Below are positions 6,106-7,223 of a stretch of DNA of 7,223 nt, in pieces. The stretch spans positions 1 to 7,223 of the forward strand of contig JAGHDT010000315.1 of assembly GCA_021159805.1 (NCBI GenBank), written 5' to 3'. This DNA is from Anaerolineae bacterium (lineage in GTDB: Bacteria > Chloroflexota > Anaerolineae > B4-G1 > SLSP01). The position numbers and the translations under genes were made by a program. A model generated the notes under the pieces. It ran no database searches, had not been told where the DNA came from, and saw only the letters and a program-made list of their open reading frames with translations. The stretch's first letter is position 1; each line of letters starts with the position of its first letter.

Positions 6106-6110
6106 GCGCA

Positions 6111-6347
6111 ATGACTAAGGTCAAAGACCTGGTTGAATACGTCGTCAAAGCGTTGGCTGACAAGCCAGATGCCGTAAGCCTGTCCGAGATTGAGGGTGAA
6201 GCATCCATCGTGCTGGAACTCCGTGTGGCTCCGGAGGATATGGGACGGATGATCGGCCGCGAAGGTCGCACTATCAATGCGATGCGTTCCCTGTCCCGTG
6301 TAGTGGGCGCGAAGATGGGGAAGAAAGTCACGTTGGAGATCGTGTAG
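6111..6347 (+). CDS. khpA: KH-domain RNA-binding protein KhpA
   Basis: A 78-residue single KH-domain protein (YlqC family). The GXXG loop that contacts RNA is visible as IGREGRTI at 48-55 (Gly49 and Gly52), preceded by the beta strand SIVLELRVAPEDMGRM (32-47) and followed by helix INAMRSLSRVVGAKM (55-69) and a last strand KKVTLEIV (71-78). Full length is normal for the family. In other bacteria KhpA forms homodimers, or heterodimers with KhpB (Jag/EloR), and acts as an RNA chaperone affecting cell length and wall synthesis; the partner gene is not in the window. Its position between rpsP and rimM is a widely conserved arrangement. The start is set by the very strong ribosome binding site just upstream. 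Confidence 0.95.
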   Translation: MTKVKDLVEYVVKALADKPDAVSLSEIEGEASIVLELRVAPEDMGRMIGREGRTINAMRSLSRVVGAKMGKKVTLEIV

Positions 6348-6350
6348 CTA

Positions 6351-6365
6351 TGGCCTTGATGGCCA
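6351..6365 (+). repeat. Short stem-loop in the khpA-rimM spacer
   Basis: TGGCC (6351-6355) pairs with GGCCA (6361-6365) around a 5-base loop, three bases after the khpA stop. No U tract follows. It is a minor structure, possibly stacking upstream of the rimM start hairpin. Confidence 0.3.
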
Positions 6366-6381
6366 CAATAAGTCATCTGCT

Positions 6382-6417
6382 GGAGCTCAGGCATGCGTAG
6401 TCGGCAACCTGAGCTCC
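6382..6417 (+). promoter_or_regulatory. Perfect 10-bp hairpin sequestering the rimM ribosome binding site
   Basis: GGAGCTCAGG at 6382-6391 is the exact reverse complement of CCTGAGCTCC at 6408-6417. The 5' arm contains the only Shine-Dalgarno-like GGAG (6382-6385) and ends 2 bases before the rimM ATG (6393); the 3' arm lies inside rimM codons 6-9. A further TGC/GCA pairing (6394-6396 with 6404-6406) can extend the stem into the start codon. An outer U-G wobble (6381 with 6418) adds another pair. The folded mRNA would hide the ribosome binding site and hold the AUG at the loop. Both arms include the palindrome GAGCTC. This suggests translational control or coupling. Confidence 0.6.
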
Positions 6418-6923
6418 GCTATTTGGCAGTAGGAAGGGTCGTGCGTCCGCACGGTGTGCGTGGTGAACTGCGCGCGAAGATCCTGACCGATTACCCGGAG
6501 CGCCTAGCGTCGGTCAAGATCCTTTATGTTGGTGAAGAGCTGCGCCCTCACCAGGTGATGGGACTGCGGCGACATCAGGATGCCGCGCTCATCAGGCTTG
6601 AGGGGTACGAGGACCGTACAGCGGCCGAGATGCTGCGCGGTTCTCTGCTCTATGTCGCCGTTGAGGATGCCGTGTCACTCGATGAAAACGAGTACTACGA
6701 GTTTCAGGTTGAGGGGCTCGCTGTTGTCACGGATGAGGGGGAGCCCCTGGGTGAGATCGTGGAAGTCTTCACCGCGCCTGGTGCTAATGACGTGTTCATA
6801 GTGCATGGGCCACTGGGAGAGCTCTTGATCCCTGTGATCGAAGACGTTATCGTCGAACTCAACCCGGATGCCGGCCGCATAGTAGTTCATCTGCTGCCGG
6901 GGTTGCTTCCGGATCATCCATAA
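6393..6923 (+). CDS. rimM: Ribosome maturation factor RimM
   Basis: A 176-residue 30S assembly factor that binds uS19 and promotes maturation of the 3' (head) domain of 16S rRNA. The N-terminal RimM barrel (about 9-90) opens with AVGRVVRPHGVRGELRAKIL (12-31), the family signature. The C-terminal PRC barrel (about 100-170) contains YYEFQVEGLAV (101-111), LGEIVEVFTAPGANDVFIV (119-137), LLIPVIEDVIVELNP (144-158) and HLLPGLL (166-172). Length is typical. The ATG at 6393 has GGAG seven bases upstream; a TTG at codon 11 is a less likely alternative because no ribosome binding site precedes it. It lies 45 bp after khpA and is probably co-transcribed, with its start region in a strong hairpin. In many bacteria trmD and rplS follow rimM, but not here. 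Confidence 0.97.
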   Translation: MRSRQPELRYLAVGRVVRPHGVRGELRAKILTDYPERLASVKILYVGEELRPHQVMGLRRHQDAALIRLEGYEDRTAAEMLRGSLLYVAVEDAVSLDENEYYEFQVEGLAVVTDEGEPLGEIVEVFTAPGANDVFIVHGPLGELLIPVIEDVIVELNPDAGRIVVHLLPGLLPDHP

Positions 6924-7126
6924 GACGCATCTCCCAGGGCTGGCGGAATGTGTCTGTCGACCGGTGTGCCGCGCCAGGGTGTACAGAAACGTACTGAATC
7001 GGGATCTGTTGGACTAGCCTAACGTCACTATCCCCCTTTCTCTTGGTCTCAGACGCTGGATGGGGTACCTGCAGGTCTCGTTTCCTTGTCTGTATCAGGT
7101 GTATGATCTATTGGGGGCGTTGGGCT
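6924..7126 (+). other. Non-coding spacer between rimM and the dprA-like gene
   Basis: No gene is supported in these 203 bp. CTGGCG (6940-6945) can pair with CGCCAG (6972-6977) around a long loop. A weak dyad at about 7008-7023 precedes a C/T-rich stretch (7031-7043) but does not make a clear terminator. TATGAT at 7102-7107 resembles a -10 element without a good -35. Confidence 0.4.
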
Positions 7127-7223
7127 ATGGACGACAACTTACGTTACTGGCTGGGGTTCAACCTCGTCAGGGGCATCGGCCCGGTACGCCTGCGCGCTCT
7201 TGTTCGCAGGTTCGGCGATGTCC
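7127..7223 (+). CDS. dprA: DprA-like DNA-processing protein, N-terminal fragment (3' end outside window)
   Basis: Only 32 codons are visible: MDDNLRYWLGFNLVRGIGPVRLRALVRRFGDV. The YWL...GIGPxRLRxLxxxFGD pattern is the usual N-terminal helical (SAM/HhH-like) segment of DprA/Smf, the factor that loads RecA on incoming single-stranded DNA during natural transformation and is also found widely in non-competent bacteria. The Rossmann DNA-binding domain that would confirm this lies beyond the window. The start at 7127 has GGGGG at 7113-7117 upstream; an in-frame ATG at 7103 would add eight residues (MIYWGRWA) but has poor spacing to its AGGTG. Other helix-hairpin-helix proteins are a possible alternative identity. 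Confidence 0.75.
   Translation, partial: MDDNLRYWLGFNLVRGIGPVRLRALVRRFGDV

Larger units (their letters stand above)
5886..6110 (+). other. 225-bp non-coding spacer between rpsP and khpA
   Basis: No gene is supported here. A 6-bp hairpin GCTGGC/GCCAGC (5918-5923 with 5929-5934, loop CACAC) is followed by a short pyrimidine stretch (TCTCCTT) and could act as a weak attenuator. CTCGG (6019-6023) can pair with CCGAG (6035-6039). I found no convincing promoter; TATACC at 6073-6078 lacks a matching -35 element. The spacer ends in the strong khpA ribosome binding site. Confidence 0.5.

Noticed and set aside
5886..6110. SRP (4.5S) RNA gene next to ffh
   Set aside because: The conserved tetraloop region (GGAAGG...AGCAGCC-like) is not present on either strand in this gap or in the other spacers.
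6071..6110. Promoter for khpA at TATACC (6073-6078)
   Set aside because: No acceptable -35 element at 15-19 bp spacing was found.
7102..7107. Promoter for the dprA-like gene at TATGAT
   Set aside because: The -10 resemblance is good, but the -35 position (about 7079-7085) does not match and the spacing options are poor.

Overview
The window is chromosomal housekeeping DNA from a moderately GC-rich bacterium. The best lineage guess is Chloroflexota (Anaerolineae-like). The grounds are a very long class A penicillin-binding protein with C-terminal Ig-like domains, and the order ffh-rpsP-khpA-rimM followed by a dprA-like gene. This placement is an inference from gene style and order; no rRNA gene or other decisive marker is present. 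No mobile element, CRISPR array, tRNA or rRNA was seen.

Layout. Positions 1-317 (+) are the last membrane segments of a P-type cation ATPase, followed by a strong intrinsic terminator (about 352-385). Positions 386-677 are non-coding and dense in perfect inverted repeats, including a near-continuous 21-pair hairpin (597-649) and a 9-bp long-range helix that encloses four smaller hairpins. Positions 678-3743 (-) encode a 1021-residue bifunctional peptidoglycan synthase that converges on the ATPase gene. Positions 3744-4025 are a divergent promoter region with a good sigma70-type promoter on each strand: 3858-3885 (-) for the synthase and 3963-3990 (+) for ffh.

From 4026 onward all genes are on the + strand and form a protein-export and ribosome-biogenesis cluster: ffh (SRP GTPase), rpsP (bS16), khpA (KH-domain RNA-binding protein), rimM (30S maturation factor), then the start of a dprA-like gene cut by the window end. 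The spacers are unusually long for such a cluster (120, 225, 45 and 203 bp) and several hold hairpins. Positions 6924-7126 and 5886-6110 contain no gene I can support.

How the genes work together. Ffh delivers nascent membrane proteins to the translocon. bS16 and RimM act in assembly of the 30S subunit, and KhpA is a small RNA chaperone or regulator often encoded between them. The synthase builds the cell wall and is transcribed away from this cluster. The most interesting signals are regulatory RNA structures rather than new proteins: a perfect 10-bp stem that sequesters the rimM ribosome binding site and places its AUG at the loop, the structured RNA candidate at 439-649, and an 11-codon minicistron that overlaps the start of ffh.
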